A DNA stretch of 64,000 nt from Bacteroidia bacterium (GTDB lineage: Bacteria; Bacteroidota; Bacteroidia; Palsa-965): the NCBI GenBank assembly GCA_025454955.1, contig JALONL010000005.1, positions 117,837 through 181,836 on the forward strand, written 5' to 3'. The notes under the pieces were generated by a model, which worked only from the letters and a program-made list of their open reading frames with translations, had not been told where the DNA came from and made no database searches. Below are positions 1-8,918 of this stretch, in pieces. Position numbers and translations under genes: made by a program. How positions within the stretch are numbered: the first letter of the stretch is position 1; every line of letters starts with the position of its first letter.

Positions 1-1
1 C

Positions 2-2365
2 CCCGACGGCCACCTCTACCTGGGCACCGAAAATGGTTTGCTGATTTATCACCTCTCTTCGGCCAAATTCATCGACAATTTTCCTGTTCGTTTGCTGAAA
101 GGAGAAAATGTAACCGATTTATTATTTACCGCCGATAAAAAAACCCTTATTTCCACACAAAGCGGTAAGCTGTTTATCATACCACAGAATGAAGAGAAAT
201 ACAAAGTATATGACGAAGCAAACGGATTAATTACCGGCGGTATCCCTTGTCTTTATCAGGATCAGTCGCAGCATATCTGGATTGGCAGCAGTGGTTTTGG
301 TCTTATCCGCTGGCGCAGCGAAGCATTTACCTACTACCCGAACACACCGGGGCTGAATGCAAACGATATCTTCCGCATTTTCGAAGACAGTCGCAATCGA
401 ATTCTTACCGGTTCCTATTCGCAGGGGCTTTACAGTTTTGAGAACGGGGTTTCAAAACCCATACTCAACGGCAACACTAAATTCGACCAGCCGGTGGCCA
501 TTGTGGAAGATAAAAACCAGCATCTCTGGATAGGCCACCGAAATGGAGTGACACGGCTGGTAAACGATAAACCCGTACAGTCTATCCTTCCCGGAAAACG
601 TGTGCGGGCTTTGTGCTTTGACCGTAAAGGAAATTTATGGATAGGCACCTGGGGCGACGGAGCCTACAAATACGATGGCAATACATTGGAACAGTTTACC
701 GAACAAAACGGGCAACTGCCACAAAATTATGTACACGCCATTTTGGAAGACCGCAAAGGGCGTATATGGATGGGAACCGGTGCCGGCGTGTGTTGCTACG
801 ACGGTAAATCTTTTCAATCGTTCAGCGAAAATTACGGATTGTGCAACAGTTATGTAGGGTCTTTGCGCCAAGATCAGAAAGGAAATATATGGATGCACAC
901 CGACCGCTGCGTATCGTGGTTTGATGGAAAGAAATTTCACAATATTTCGGAAAACGAAGGATTGCTTTCAAACACCACCTACTTTATTGAGTTCGACCGG
1001 CTCGGAAGACTTTGGGTAGGCACAAACAAAGGTGTGGATAGAGTTCTGCTCGACGAAAACAACAACGTAAAAACAGTTTACCATTACACCATGAGTAATG
1101 GTTTCAGGGGAATTGAATGTAATTCGAGAGCAGTAACCACAGACCATACCGGCGCATTGTGGTTTGGAACAATAAAAGGTTTGATAAACTATTCGCCCGC
1201 CTCCGACCGTATCATCAAGAATACATCGAACGTATATGTGACCGATATCAGGTTGTTTCTCGAAGAAACAAACTGGACTTCTTATGGTAAGGGTAAAACA
1301 GACTGGTTTAACCTTCCTGAACAGGTAACTCTGCCGGCCGATAAAAATCACCTTACCTTTTACTTTACCTCACTGCAACTGCATAATCCGCAAAATACCC
1401 GATACATGTTTATGCTTTCGGGATTTGATTCGACCTGGCAGCCGGTTACCGAAATAAGCCAGATTACATACAGCAACCTTCCTCCCGGCGAATATCGTTT
1501 TCATGTAAAAGCCGGCAACGCCGATAATATGTGGAATCCGAATCCGGCCAGTTCGGCGCTTATCACTATACTGCCTCCTCCTCCGCCCTTCTGGCGAAGC
1601 TGGTGGTTTTTTTCCATACTTCTGTGTTTGCTTGGTGCAGTGCTTTATTATGTGTTTGTAGTAAGGGCAAGGCTTGTGCGCAAACAACGCGAAATGCTGG
1701 AAACGCAGATTGCCGAACGCACGCAGGAAATTTCCAGGCAGAATGAAGAAAAATCGGTGATGCTCAAGGAAATTCATCACCGCGTAAAAAACAACCTGCA
1801 GGTAATTTCCAGTCTTCTCAATCTTCAGGCCGAAGGTATTACCGATGAGCGTGTGCTTACACTTTTCGAAGACTGCCGCCACCGCGTAAATTCAATGGCG
1901 CTCATTCACGAAAAGATGTACCAGAGTCATAATCTGGTAAACATCGATATAAACAGCTATATCGACGAACTCATGCACTCGCTGGTGGATGCTTACGATA
2001 CCGATAAAACCATTCACCTGAAAACTGATGTGGAAAACCTGCCTTTCCGCATTGACACCATTGTACCGCTCGGACTTATATTGAACGAAATTATTTCCAA
2101 TGCCATGAAATATGCCTTCCGCGGTTTGGCTGAGGGCACAATTATGGTACGCCTGCAAAAAACCGGCGAAAACGAATATATGCTCGAGGCCGGCGACAAC
2201 GGCCGCGGCTTACCCGCAGGCTTCGACCTTTCAAAAGCCTCGTCGCTGGGTATGCAGCTTATTGTAATGCTGAGCGAACAACTCAGCGGGCATGTGGAAA
2301 TGGTAAAAGGCACAGGCACAGTGTATAAAATTCATTTCCGCGAAGAAGTAAAAGACCGTTTCTGA
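2..2365 (+). CDS. Two-component sensor histidine kinase with ligand-sensing propeller (5' truncated by the window)
   Basis: The reading frame is open from base 2 and already encodes propeller sequence (LYLGTENGL), so the true start lies outside; the TTG at 38 is not the start. About 440 residues of two-component regulator propeller blades (repeated WIG/LWIGT motifs) are followed by a Y_Y_Y domain (about residues 470-523), one membrane helix (about 530-553), then HisKA_2 with the phospho-acceptor motif EIHHRVKNNLQV (about 586) and a HATPase_c domain with N-box (NEIISNAMKYAF) and G-box (GDNGRGLP). The layout predicts a periplasmic sensor with a cytoplasmic kinase. There is no receiver domain or response regulator gene beside it, so its partner is encoded elsewhere. 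The next gene starts 13 bases downstream and is probably cotranscribed. Confidence 0.9.
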   Translation, partial: PDGHLYLGTENGLLIYHLSSAKFIDNFPVRLLKGENVTDLLFTADKKTLISTQSGKLFIIPQNEEKYKVYDEANGLITGGIPCLYQDQSQHIWIGSSGFGLIRWRSEAFTYYPNTPGLNANDIFRIFEDSRNRILTGSYSQGLYSFENGVSKPILNGNTKFDQPVAIVEDKNQHLWIGHRNGVTRLVNDKPVQSILPGKRVRALCFDRKGNLWIGTWGDGAYKYDGNTLEQFTEQNGQLPQNYVHAILEDRKGRIWMGTGAGVCCYDGKSFQSFSENYGLCNSYVGSLRQDQKGNIWMHTDRCVSWFDGKKFHNISENEGLLSNTTYFIEFDRLGRLWVGTNKGVDRVLLDENNNVKTVYHYTMSNGFRGIECNSRAVTTDHTGALWFGTIKGLINYSPASDRIIKNTSNVYVTDIRLFLEETNWTSYGKGKTDWFNLPEQVTLPADKNHLTFYFTSLQLHNPQNTRYMFMLSGFDSTWQPVTEISQITYSNLPPGEYRFHVKAGNADNMWNPNPASSALITILPPPPPFWRSWWFFSILLCLLGAVLYYVFVVRARLVRKQREMLETQIAERTQEISRQNEEKSVMLKEIHHRVKNNLQVISSLLNLQAEGITDERVLTLFEDCRHRVNSMALIHEKMYQSHNLVNIDINSYIDELMHSLVDAYDTDKTIHLKTDVENLPFRIDTIVPLGLILNEIISNAMKYAFRGLAEGTIMVRLQKTGENEYMLEAGDNGRGLPAGFDLSKASSLGMQLIVMLSEQLSGHVEMVKGTGTVYKIHFREEVKDRF

Positions 2366-2378
2366 AACGGCCCTTGTT

Positions 2379-3491
2379 ATGCAGCGATTGTTTACATTCT
2401 GGTTTCGTCGTCTGGCAGTGAAAAAAACCACTGCCGACCATCAGCTTTACCTGCTTTCGGAAGAGGAACAAAAATCGCTGCGTAAACTCGAATTGATTAC
2501 GCTGTGGATTTCGGCACTTATTGGTGCGGTGATGGTGCTGGTACTCTACATTCCGCAGTATGCCTGGCCCGATTTATTTGCCGAAAGCACCTACACGCTG
2601 CCGTTTACCGATATTTCTTTTCCGATGTCGATTCTCTCGCTGGTATATGGTATTGTGCTGGTGTACATAGAAATTCTCATGCTTACGGCGCTGCATTTGT
2701 ACTGTGCGCACGAAATTGCGGTGCGTACCGGGCTGTTCAGCGATGACAAGAGCAAGCAGGGCGAATCGGTAAACGAGTTGGTGCGCATTGGTATGGAGAA
2801 GAAGGATAAAAGCCTGAGTTTGTATGGGCTTGATCCGTTTCAGGGACTTTCGCGGTGGGCGGTGTTTTTGCGCAATGTGGTGTTTACGCTAAAGGCCACG
2901 CTTAGCAATTTGCTCATCAAACTGCTGGTGCGGCGTTTGTTTGGCCGTTATGTAATGCGTGCGGTGCTTGATTTGCTGGGCATTCCCATTTTTGCATTCT
3001 GGAATGCCTGGGCCAGCAGGCGCGTATTGCGCGAGGCGCGTGTGGTAATTATGGGCGAACATCTGCTGCAGGCACTGGCGCGACAACTCAAAGGCCAAAT
3101 TGAACCGGCGCACCACTCGCTGGTGTACGATGCACTTCAGTTTGTGGCCGTAAGCAAACGCGATTATCACAGCAACCACTCGAGACTGGCGGCATTGGTG
3201 CTTAACCGTTACGGCATTGAACGACGCAGCAAACACACACTCGACAAAGAATATGTGGAACGATTCAAACAGGCTCCGGCAAAAGTGCAGGAATTATGCC
3301 TGCTGGTAATTGTGCTGGGCATGATTATAGACGGCCATCTCTCGGTGCGCGAAAAACTCAGGCTCGATAAACTGGAGCAGAAAGGCTTCATCTGCTTCTC
3401 TTCTGACGAAGTGCAACAATGGTGCAGCGACTTTGTAAAAGGCAAAGGGCTGAATGATTTGCTGGGCCGCTTTCCGCTCATAATTTCCTGA
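2379..3491 (+). CDS. Conserved membrane protein, LBF_2804-like
   Basis: A 370-residue protein with hydrophobic segments at about residues 38-60 and 83-112 and weaker ones around 180-205. The C-terminal part (LVIVLGMIIDGHLSVREKL) resembles the acidic helical TerB-like signature with a conserved DGH and later E. I associate this arrangement with the uncharacterised LBF_2804 family, from memory only. It follows the sensor kinase by 13 bases on the same strand and is followed by a strong bidirectional terminator, so the kinase and this protein probably form one transcript. Function unknown. Confidence 0.7.
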   Translation: MQRLFTFWFRRLAVKKTTADHQLYLLSEEEQKSLRKLELITLWISALIGAVMVLVLYIPQYAWPDLFAESTYTLPFTDISFPMSILSLVYGIVLVYIEILMLTALHLYCAHEIAVRTGLFSDDKSKQGESVNELVRIGMEKKDKSLSLYGLDPFQGLSRWAVFLRNVVFTLKATLSNLLIKLLVRRLFGRYVMRAVLDLLGIPIFAFWNAWASRRVLREARVVIMGEHLLQALARQLKGQIEPAHHSLVYDALQFVAVSKRDYHSNHSRLAALVLNRYGIERRSKHTLDKEYVERFKQAPAKVQELCLLVIVLGMIIDGHLSVREKLRLDKLEQKGFICFSSDEVQQWCSDFVKGKGLNDLLGRFPLIIS

Positions 3492-3506
3492 GAAACACAC
3501 TACACG

Positions 3507-3552
3507 ATAAAACAAAAAAGCGAAACCCGTGAGTTTCGCTTTTTTGTTTTAT
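3507..3552. terminator. Bidirectional intrinsic terminator
   Basis: A perfect 20-bp stem with a 6-base loop; arms begin ATAAAACAAAAAAGCGAAAC. A-rich and T-rich flanks give a U-tail in both directions. It separates the convergent LBF_2804-like gene (+) and dnaA (-). Confidence 0.9.
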
Positions 3553-3566
3553 GAATTTGCTTTGGC

Positions 3567-4997
3567 TTACTGAATGCTGAGTTTCTTTTCGAGCTCTTCG
3601 ATGTAGGCACGGAAGCGTTTGTCGGTATCCATGAGGTTGTTTACGGTGCGGCAGGCGTGCAGCACGGTGGCGTGGTCTTTTCCGCCGCAGTGCATACCAA
3701 TGGTGGCGAGCGACGATTTGGTCATGTTCTTGGCAAAGAACATGGCAATCTGGCGGGCCTGTACCACTTCGCGTTTGCGGGTTTTCGACTTGAGCAGTTC
3801 GATGGGCAGGTCGAAATAATCGCACACCACTTTCTGAATGTAGTCGATGGAAACCTCGCGGGCAGTGTTTTTCACGAACTTGTCGATCATGTTCTTGGCC
3901 AGTTCGAGGGTAATCGCTTTTTTGTTGAGCGATGCCTGGGCAAGCAAAGAAATGTATGCGCCTTCGAGTTCGCGGATGTTGGTAGTGATGCTGTATGCAA
4001 GGTATTCAATTACGTCGCGCGTAAGTTCGATACCGTCTATGTACAGTTTCTTTTCGAGTATGGCAATGCGTGTTTCGAGGCCCGGCACCTGAAGGTCGGC
4101 CGAAAGTCCCCACTTGAAACGCGAGAGCAGACGCTGTTCCATGCCCTGCATTTCTACCGGCGGTTTATCGGCGGTGAGCACGAGTTGTTTTCCGGTCTGA
4201 TGCAGGTGGTTGAAAATGTGGAAGAACACATCCTGCGTTTTGTCTTTACCGGCAAAGAACTGCACATCATCGATAATGAGTACATCTATCATCTGATAGA
4301 AGTGTACGAAGTCGTTCTGATTGTTGTTCTTCACCGCATCAATAAACTGATGGGTGAATTTTTCGGAAGAAACGTAGAGAACGGTTTTTCCGGGGTGCAG
4401 GTTTTTGATTTGCAACCCAATGGCATGAGCCAGGTGTGTTTTACCCAAACCTACTCCGCCATAAATCAACAGCGGATTAAACGCCGTACCTCCGGGTTTC
4501 TGTGAAACCGCAAAACCGGCCGAACGTGCCAGACGGTTGCAATCGCCTTCCACGAAATTCTCGAACGAGTAATTCGGGTTAAGCTGCGATTCCACGTTTA
4601 CCTTTTTGAGGCCGGGAATAATGAAGGGATTGCGTATCGTGCTTTTATTTAAGTCGATAGGCATGGCCACAGAAGGGTTTTTAACGTCCTTGCGGTTTGA
4701 GGTGGGAATTTTAACCGTATAAGGTTTTGTACTGTTAAAACTGTTCTCCATAATAATGGAGTATTCCAGTTTGCCTTCGGGGCCGAGTTCTTTCTTAATG
4801 GTTTTCTTGAGCAGGGTAATGTAATGCTCCTCCAGCCATTCGTAAAAAAACTGACTGGGAACCTGTATCGTAAGGATGTTTTCTGAAAGTTTCAGGGGTT
4901 TGATGGGTTCAAACCAGGTTTTGAAACTTTGGGAGCTAACATTATCCCTGATGATGTGAAGGCAATTTTCCCAGACGTTGTCGTGCGTTTTCTCCAT
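3567..4997 (-). CDS. dnaA: Chromosomal replication initiator protein DnaA
   Basis: 476 residues from the ATG at 4997 (MEKTHDNVWENCL); an in-frame TTG six codons upstream is less likely because the ATG lies 11 bases after GGAG. Domain I (about 1-80) and a short linker precede the AAA+ module with Walker A GGVGLGKTHLA (about 180), Walker B VLIIDDVQFF, and the sensor region; the C-terminal domain IV carries the DnaA-box binding signature GGKDHATVLHA. Complete and of normal length for the family. The upstream spacer (4998-5129) holds small hairpins but no cluster of DnaA boxes (TTATCCACA), so I do not call an origin here. The upstream gene on the same strand is the metallophosphatase. Confidence 0.98.
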   Translation of the reverse strand: MEKTHDNVWENCLHIIRDNVSSQSFKTWFEPIKPLKLSENILTIQVPSQFFYEWLEEHYITLLKKTIKKELGPEGKLEYSIIMENSFNSTKPYTVKIPTSNRKDVKNPSVAMPIDLNKSTIRNPFIIPGLKKVNVESQLNPNYSFENFVEGDCNRLARSAGFAVSQKPGGTAFNPLLIYGGVGLGKTHLAHAIGLQIKNLHPGKTVLYVSSEKFTHQFIDAVKNNNQNDFVHFYQMIDVLIIDDVQFFAGKDKTQDVFFHIFNHLHQTGKQLVLTADKPPVEMQGMEQRLLSRFKWGLSADLQVPGLETRIAILEKKLYIDGIELTRDVIEYLAYSITTNIRELEGAYISLLAQASLNKKAITLELAKNMIDKFVKNTAREVSIDYIQKVVCDYFDLPIELLKSKTRKREVVQARQIAMFFAKNMTKSSLATIGMHCGGKDHATVLHACRTVNNLMDTDKRFRAYIEELEKKLSIQ

Positions 4998-5129
4998 TCT
5001 AAGGTACTCCTGCAATTCTATATGGTGTGTGTGTGTGAACTAGGTGATCGTTTTTACGATGTCACGAAATTATCATTTCGCAGACGTGTACAACAATTTT
5101 TTGAACAATTTATTTTCAGAAAATTTTCG

Positions 5130-6059
5130 TCAAACACTTGACATTTTCCCAACTTCAACAGATATGCCATTCAGGGCCATTTTTTTTGATTTTTTATCCG
5201 TTGAGATGATTATCTTACCCAAACGTATTCCGGCCCACCCAACTTGTGCGATATAAACATTTTTATTCTCGCGATTTTTTAGTATTACCGGTTTTTCGAG
5301 AAAGGTATGCGTGTGGCCTCCGATGATGATGTCTATTCCGCGCGATTCTTTCGCCAAAACCACATCGCTTACTTTATCGTTTTCGTATTTGTAACCGAGG
5401 TGTGACAAACAGATTACAATATCGCATTTTTTTTCGTCGCGCAGTGTATGAACCATTTCGGCTGCTTTTAATATAGGGCTCTCATACACGGTTTTTCCAT
5501 AAAGCCTTTTATCTACCAAACCCGCAAGTTCAATTCCCAATCCGAACACGCCAATTTTCACGCCGCCCTTATCGAAAATTTTCCACGGCATTGTTTTTCC
5601 TTCCATTGGTGTGCCGGTAAAATCGTAGTTGGCGCAGAGCAACGGAAATGTGGCGTGTTTGAGTTGTGTGGACAGGTTGTCAAGTCCGGCATCGAAATCG
5701 TGGTTGCCTATTGCAGCGGCATCGTAGCCCATGCTGCTCATGAGTTTTATTTCGGGTTCGCCGTTGTACAAATTGAAATACGGTGTACCCTGAAATATAT
5801 CTCCGGCATCGAGCAGCAATACGTGTTCTTCCTGTGCGCGTATTTTTTTGATGAGTGCAGCCCGGCGTTCCACACCGCCAAGTCCGGCGTATTTCGGATC
5901 GTTTTCGGGAAACGGATCGAGGTGGCTGTGTACATCGTTGGTGTGCAGCACCACAATGCGCACATTGTCGTTGCCGGCTTTGCGGAAACTGCTGAGTGTG
6001 GCACCGGCAGCCAGCGAGGCAAGCAGGCGCAGGAAATCGCGGCGTGAGGTATTACTCAT
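5130..6059 (-). CDS. 5'-nucleotidase-type metallophosphatase (catalytic half)
   Basis: 309 residues from the ATG at 6059 (MSNTSRRDFLRLLASLAAG), chosen because it opens a Tat-type twin-arginine signal; longer in-frame starts run into the previous gene. Calcineurin-like phosphoesterase motifs are all visible: HTNDVHSH, DAGDIFQGTPYF, GNHDFD, and GGHTHTF, which supply the dinuclear metal site of UshA-family 5'-nucleotidases. The usual C-terminal substrate-binding domain is missing from this protein and is encoded by the gene just upstream, which overlaps it by 8 bases. Predicted periplasmic hydrolysis of nucleotides or related phosphoesters. Confidence 0.92.
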   Translation of the reverse strand: MSNTSRRDFLRLLASLAAGATLSSFRKAGNDNVRIVVLHTNDVHSHLDPFPENDPKYAGLGGVERRAALIKKIRAQEEHVLLLDAGDIFQGTPYFNLYNGEPEIKLMSSMGYDAAAIGNHDFDAGLDNLSTQLKHATFPLLCANYDFTGTPMEGKTMPWKIFDKGGVKIGVFGLGIELAGLVDKRLYGKTVYESPILKAAEMVHTLRDEKKCDIVICLSHLGYKYENDKVSDVVLAKESRGIDIIIGGHTHTFLEKPVILKNRENKNVYIAQVGWAGIRLGKIIISTDKKSKKMALNGISVEVGKMSSV

Positions 6060-6834
6060 AATATATCCTCCCATCGAGCGGCGAACCGATTGGTTGATTT
6101 TTGGCCGAAACTTCGCTGCAATGCTCCAGAAGTGCATCGCGGATTTTCAGCGCAGTGCTTTCGACTTTTACGGGCGACGAAAAAAACGACATCTTATCGC
6201 CACCGGCCGAGAGATAATCGGAAGTGGCCACACGATAATTACGGCTCAGTTCGAGCGGCTTACCATTAATGAGTGTTTTGCCGGGCGTACGGTCGGCGCG
6301 TATGCCGAGTTTGATGCCGGCCGCAGGCATTCCGCCCGAAACGGCAAGGTATTTCAGCAACTCTTCCATTTTGGCACCGCTTATGGTGACAATGACAATT
6401 TCGTTGTCGAAGGGCATGAGGCTGAAAATATCGCCGCGGGTTACATTGCCTTTGGGCAACGAACTGCGCAAACCACCGTTGTTGAGCAAACACATATCCA
6501 CCTGTGCCGCTGCGCCCTGCGGATCTTTGGCGCGGGCTTTTGCAAGCACCACATCGGCCACAAAATTACCAAGCAGGGTTTCGGGCCTGTCTTTTTCCTT
6601 GGGCATGGCCTCGGTGGTGCGCGCCACCACCGCATTCATCTCCGCATCGAGCCGCATTTTGTAGGGACCAATAATTACGTGCGTGGCCGAATCGTGCTGA
6701 GTGGTTTTCGGATTAAGTTCTACCGCACTTACACTTACTTCGGTTACATGTGCATGACGTTTGCACGCTGTAGTAAGCAGCAGCGCCGAAAGTAAAAACG
6801 GTGCAAACAGACGTGGTAAAAAAACAGAATGCAT
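6052..6834 (-). CDS. 5'-nucleotidase C-terminal domain lipoprotein (substrate-binding half)
   Basis: 260 residues with a lipoprotein signal: hydrophobic stretch then LLTTAC as lipobox (Cys about residue 24). The rest matches the 5_nucleotid_C domain: NFVADVVLAKA, NNGGLRSSLPKG(N)VTRGDIFSLMPFDNEIV-type motifs and YRVATSDYLSAGGDKM. This domain normally forms the C-terminus of a single UshA-like polypeptide. Here it is a separate lipidated protein whose last 8 bases overlap the start of the metallophosphatase gene, implying translational coupling and a two-subunit enzyme. Leader peptide suggests a membrane anchor, while the partner carries a Tat signal. Confidence 0.9.
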   Translation of the reverse strand: MHSVFLPRLFAPFLLSALLLTTACKRHAHVTEVSVSAVELNPKTTQHDSATHVIIGPYKMRLDAEMNAVVARTTEAMPKEKDRPETLLGNFVADVVLAKARAKDPQGAAAQVDMCLLNNGGLRSSLPKGNVTRGDIFSLMPFDNEIVIVTISGAKMEELLKYLAVSGGMPAAGIKLGIRADRTPGKTLINGKPLELSRNYRVATSDYLSAGGDKMSFFSSPVKVESTALKIRDALLEHCSEVSAKNQPIGSPLDGRIYYE

Positions 6835-6989
6835 AAAAAACTGCGGGTGCGTGTGTGTGAAGTCCTACAAGTTTACCAAATCTATTGCAGCTAAAGAAGC
6901 GCTCAAGCTATATTTTGAATCAGATTTCGCATAAGGTTGCAGATCAGACATTCAATTTTTTTTTCGCCTGCTTTTTTCCCGCAACTCTT

Positions 6990-6997
6990 TACATTCG
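6990..6997 (+). promoter_or_regulatory. Candidate Bacteroidota -7 element (TACATTCG)
   Basis: TACATTCG differs by one base from TAnnTTTG and lies 18 bases before the thioesterase ATG at 7016. A T-rich tract precedes it at the -33 distance. Motif match only. The rest of the spacer 6835-7015 is AT-rich with no gene. Confidence 0.4.
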
Positions 6998-7015
6998 CAT
7001 TACAAACACTATTCT

Positions 7016-7426
7016 ATGTTTATTGCTGAAACCAACATAAGGGTGCGCTACGGCGAAACCGACCGAATGGGTTACGTATATTATGGCAACTATGCCGAAT
7101 ACTACGAAGTGGGCCGCGTAGAAGCTCTCCGCACACTGGGCTGGAATTACAAGGAAATGGAAGACAGCGGCATTCTGCTACCGGTGTACAGTTTCGGCAT
7201 CCGTTATTTCAAACCGGCCTACTACGATGATCTGCTCACGATAAAAACAATGATCAGCGAACGTCCCGGAACGCGACTTCCCTTTCAATACGAAACCTGG
7301 AACGAAAAAGGCGAAAAACTGAACGAAGGCGAAACCACACTCGTATTCATAAGCGCCGAAACCAAGCGCCCCTGCATGGCTCCCGAAGGTTTTATAAAGG
7401 CGCTGGAACCGTTTTTACAAGGCTGA
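7016..7426 (+). CDS. Acyl-CoA thioesterase, YbgC/4HBT hotdog family
   Basis: 136 residues, the usual length of a single hotdog domain. The YbgC-type signature is present near the N-terminus: RYGETDRMGYVYYGNYAEYYEVGR, in which the Asp of ETDRMG is the expected catalytic residue and the Tyr/Glu follow at family spacing (quoted motif split: RYGETDRMG, YYGNYAEYYE, VGR). Predicted cytoplasmic hydrolysis of acyl-CoA thioesters; the substrate cannot be told. It is monocistronic, convergent with yigZ, whose stop lies 4 bases away. Confidence 0.9.
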   Translation: MFIAETNIRVRYGETDRMGYVYYGNYAEYYEVGRVEALRTLGWNYKEMEDSGILLPVYSFGIRYFKPAYYDDLLTIKTMISERPGTRLPFQYETWNEKGEKLNEGETTLVFISAETKRPCMAPEGFIKALEPFLQG

Positions 7427-7430
7427 GCGT

Positions 7431-8039
7431 TTACGCTTTCCAGTTTACTTTTACCGTTTCCACTTTTTTCAATGCCTCGCAAAGTGCATCGGCATCGCGG
7501 CGGCGCACTTCGAAATTCAGGCTGCACGTAAGTTCAAACTGCTGTGCGCTTTGTGTGGCATCAAAATCTTTGAGGAGTTTCATTACAGCATTCATTGCTG
7601 CATAGTCAAACGTTAGCTCATAGTTTTCGGTCACAAACCTTTCTTCTATGCGGGCCACTTTCAACGCCTCGGCCGCAGCGGTTTTGTAGGCCTGCACCAA
7701 TCCGCCCGCGCCCAGCAGTGTGCCGCCGAAATAGCGCACCACAATCACCACCACATCAGTAAGATCAAACGATTGCAACTGCCCCAGAATGGGCCGCCCG
7801 GCTGTGCCCGAAGGCTCGCCGTCGTCGTTGGCACGGTAACGCTGCTTATCGGCCCCAAGCCTCCAGGCATAGCAATGGTGGTTGGCGCCGGGATGCGCCT
7901 TGCGCAGTGTTTCAAGATGTGTGCGTATTTCGTCCTCGTTCTTTACCGGAAACGCAAAGGCCAGAAAACGGCTGCCACGGTCTTTAAATATACCTTCGGC
8001 CGGTGCCGCTATGGTTTTAAACGTATCGTCGAAGAGCAT
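7431..8039 (-). CDS. IMPACT/YigZ family protein
   Basis: 202 residues. The N-terminal UPF0029 domain shows the family motif around ANHHCYAWRLG and NDDGEPSGTAGRPIL, followed by VVVIVVRYFGGTLLGAGGLV; the C-terminal part is the EF-G-like DUF1949 domain (residues about 135-200). The molecular role of bacterial YigZ proteins is not settled; the eukaryotic relative IMPACT regulates translation control by GCN2. It is last in an apparent ribD-exporter-yigZ operon (12-base gap from the exporter gene). Confidence 0.93.
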   Translation of the reverse strand: MLFDDTFKTIAAPAEGIFKDRGSRFLAFAFPVKNEDEIRTHLETLRKAHPGANHHCYAWRLGADKQRYRANDDGEPSGTAGRPILGQLQSFDLTDVVVIVVRYFGGTLLGAGGLVQAYKTAAAEALKVARIEERFVTENYELTFDYAAMNAVMKLLKDFDATQSAQQFELTCSLNFEVRRRDADALCEALKKVETVKVNWKA

Positions 8040-8051
8040 GTGCGGGCAGAA

Positions 8052-8918
8052 TTACACAAATGTCATTACCGCAATAGCCACCAGCGCCAGCGCCAGTCCG
8101 GCAATATTGAGTTTACTCAGTTTCTCCTTAAACAGCAACACCGCTCCAATGGCCGAAAGCGCCACAATGCCCATATTGTTTACCGGATACATGGTGGAAC
8201 TGTCCATAATACCGGTATCGAGCGCACGCATAATGCACCAGATCGAAAACAAATTGGGTACGCCCAGCACAATTCCGCCGAGCACATTTCTGAAACTGAG
8301 TTTTTCTTTGCCCCGCACCACCTGCGCCGCCAGCACAATTCCGCCCAGCGTAAAGGCCGTAAAAAAGCAGCACGACGAAAATAACAGTGCATGGGCCGGA
8401 GGTACCAGTTGCTGCTGGGCATAATTAATGAGTGCATCAATAATACCGCTACCCACAAACACCACTGCCGGAAGCACCCACAACTGCCAGCCGCCTTTTG
8501 CCGCGCCACCCTGCTGTTTGGAAGTAAACACCACGGCCACCAGCGCCAGTACAATGCCAATAATTTTTGCTGCTGTGAGTTCATCGTCGTATAGCAACAC
8601 AGCCGCAATAACCGGTATAACCAGCGACATTTTATTGGCCACCGTGGCCACCGAAACGCCTATTTTCTGTGCCGTATAGGCCACCAGCAAAAACACCGAA
8701 ATAAAAATACTTCCCAGCACCGGCGGCACCCAGGCCCAGGGCTGCTGCACGAGTTCGCTTACCGGCAAATGCACATCGCTAAGCAGCAAACCCAGCAGGC
8801 CCGCAGTAATGTAATTAAACACCACGCCCTGAAGTGTGGACACCCGTACCCGCTCAAACCCTTTGAGAATGAGCAGCAGCAGGGTATTGGTGAGTATGCT
8901 GATGAGCAGCCAGATCAT
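8052..8918 (-). CDS. EamA/DMT-superfamily transporter
   Basis: 288 residues made up of about ten hydrophobic helices in two EamA-like halves (e.g. IISILTNTLLLLILKG-type first helix, ending NIAGLALALVAIAVMTFV). The start codon overlaps the stop of ribD by four bases (ATGA), so translation is probably coupled. Members of this superfamily move small metabolites or drugs across the inner membrane; position after ribD makes a riboflavin-related or precursor substrate imaginable, but nothing in the sequence proves it. Confidence 0.85.
   Translation of the reverse strand: MIWLLISILTNTLLLLILKGFERVRVSTLQGVVFNYITAGLLGLLLSDVHLPVSELVQQPWAWVPPVLGSIFISVFLLVAYTAQKIGVSVATVANKMSLVIPVIAAVLLYDDELTAAKIIGIVLALVAVVFTSKQQGGAAKGGWQLWVLPAVVFVGSGIIDALINYAQQQLVPPAHALLFSSCCFFTAFTLGGIVLAAQVVRGKEKLSFRNVLGGIVLGVPNLFSIWCIMRALDTGIMDSSTMYPVNNMGIVALSAIGAVLLFKEKLSKLNIAGLALALVAIAVMTFV

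Noticed and set aside
3657..4505. 282-aa antisense frame opposite dnaA
   Set aside because: Shadow of a well-supported dnaA; low-complexity codon mirror.
4998..5129. Replication origin next to dnaA
   Set aside because: The spacer has A+T-rich stretches and small hairpins but no cluster of DnaA boxes; dnaA position is not a reliable guide to the origin in Bacteroidota.
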